A stretch of DNA of 14,989 bases, from assembly GCA_964514145.1 (NCBI GenBank), contig CAZEPM010000049.1, positions 1 to 14,989 of the forward strand, read 5' to 3'. The notes under the pieces are model-generated. The model worked only from the letters and a program-made list of their open reading frames with translations, searched no databases and was not told where the DNA came from. Below, piece after piece: positions 14,853 through 14,989 of this stretch. The position numbers and the translations under genes were made by a program. Within the stretch, counting starts at the first letter, position 1; each line of letters opens with the position of its first letter. The DNA comes from Phocaeicola_A sp964514145 (GTDB lineage Bacteria > Bacteroidota > Bacteroidia > Bacteroidales > Bacteroidaceae).

Positions 14853-14989
14853 TGGCTGGTGTAGATTGAAACTGGGCGTTTGAATTGCTACGTGAGTTCG
14901 AAATAAGGTCAAAGCAAGAGCGAGTTGGAACATTCGTATGTGTATGATGCCGGCGGCACGCCGACGGAGCAATGAGAATGAATATCAAA

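Noticed and set aside
14883..14972. Possible end of a plus-strand gene reading SYVYDAGGTPTEQ and stop
   Set aside because: The frame is closed by a TAA about 22 codons upstream with no start codon, so nothing supports a gene. The GC-rich part is better described as a small hairpin.

Overview
The window looks like chromosomal DNA of a Bacteroidales bacterium (Bacteroides, Parabacteroides, Tannerella or a close relative; the genus cannot be fixed by eye). The signs are a 90-residue GroES, translation starts preceded by A/T-rich leaders rather than clear Shine-Dalgarno sites, three copies of the Bacteroides-type -7 promoter octamer TATTTTTG ahead of separate transcription units, a lipoprotein M13 peptidase, and an efflux operon headed by a small Cys/His protein of a kind I associate with Bacteroidetes. 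I see no insertion sequence, phage, CRISPR array, tRNA or rRNA.

Left part, plus strand (1-4400): hisS (histidyl-tRNA synthetase) and guaD (guanine deaminase) form a probable two-gene unit. A gene-poor stretch of about 370 bp follows. It holds a possible decayed gene scrap on the minus strand, two hairpins, a cluster of TGACA/TGTCA half-sites and a strong sigma-54-type -24/-12 promoter match, then groES and groEL. A strong hairpin terminator closes groEL and lies between the convergent chaperone and efflux genes.

Middle part, minus strand (4418-10589): a heavy-metal RND efflux operon. In transcription order it has a small membrane-anchored Cys/His-rich protein, a 233-bp gap with a perfect 7-3-7 inverted repeat, a His-rich periplasmic adaptor lipoprotein, a CzcA/CusA-type inner-membrane pump and a TolC-type outer-membrane channel. 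The last three are tightly coupled (12-bp gap, then a 4-bp ATGA overlap) and would form a tripartite pump across both membranes. The 100-base run of N is an assembly gap inside the adaptor's His-rich segment. The His-rich regions suggest zinc, copper, nickel or cobalt, but the metal is not proven. The methionines that mark the copper/silver pump CusA do not align.

Right part, minus strand (10706-14852): an ABC-F ATPase gene followed after 10 bp by a secreted M13 (neprilysin/PepO-type) metallopeptidase gene, ending in a near-perfect 32-bp palindrome that acts as a likely terminator. The promoter of the ABC-F gene lies inside its longest open frame, which argues for a downstream GTG start. The most interesting signals are the sigma-54-like control region of groESL and the small metal-binding-type protein with its neighbouring inverted repeat in the efflux operon.
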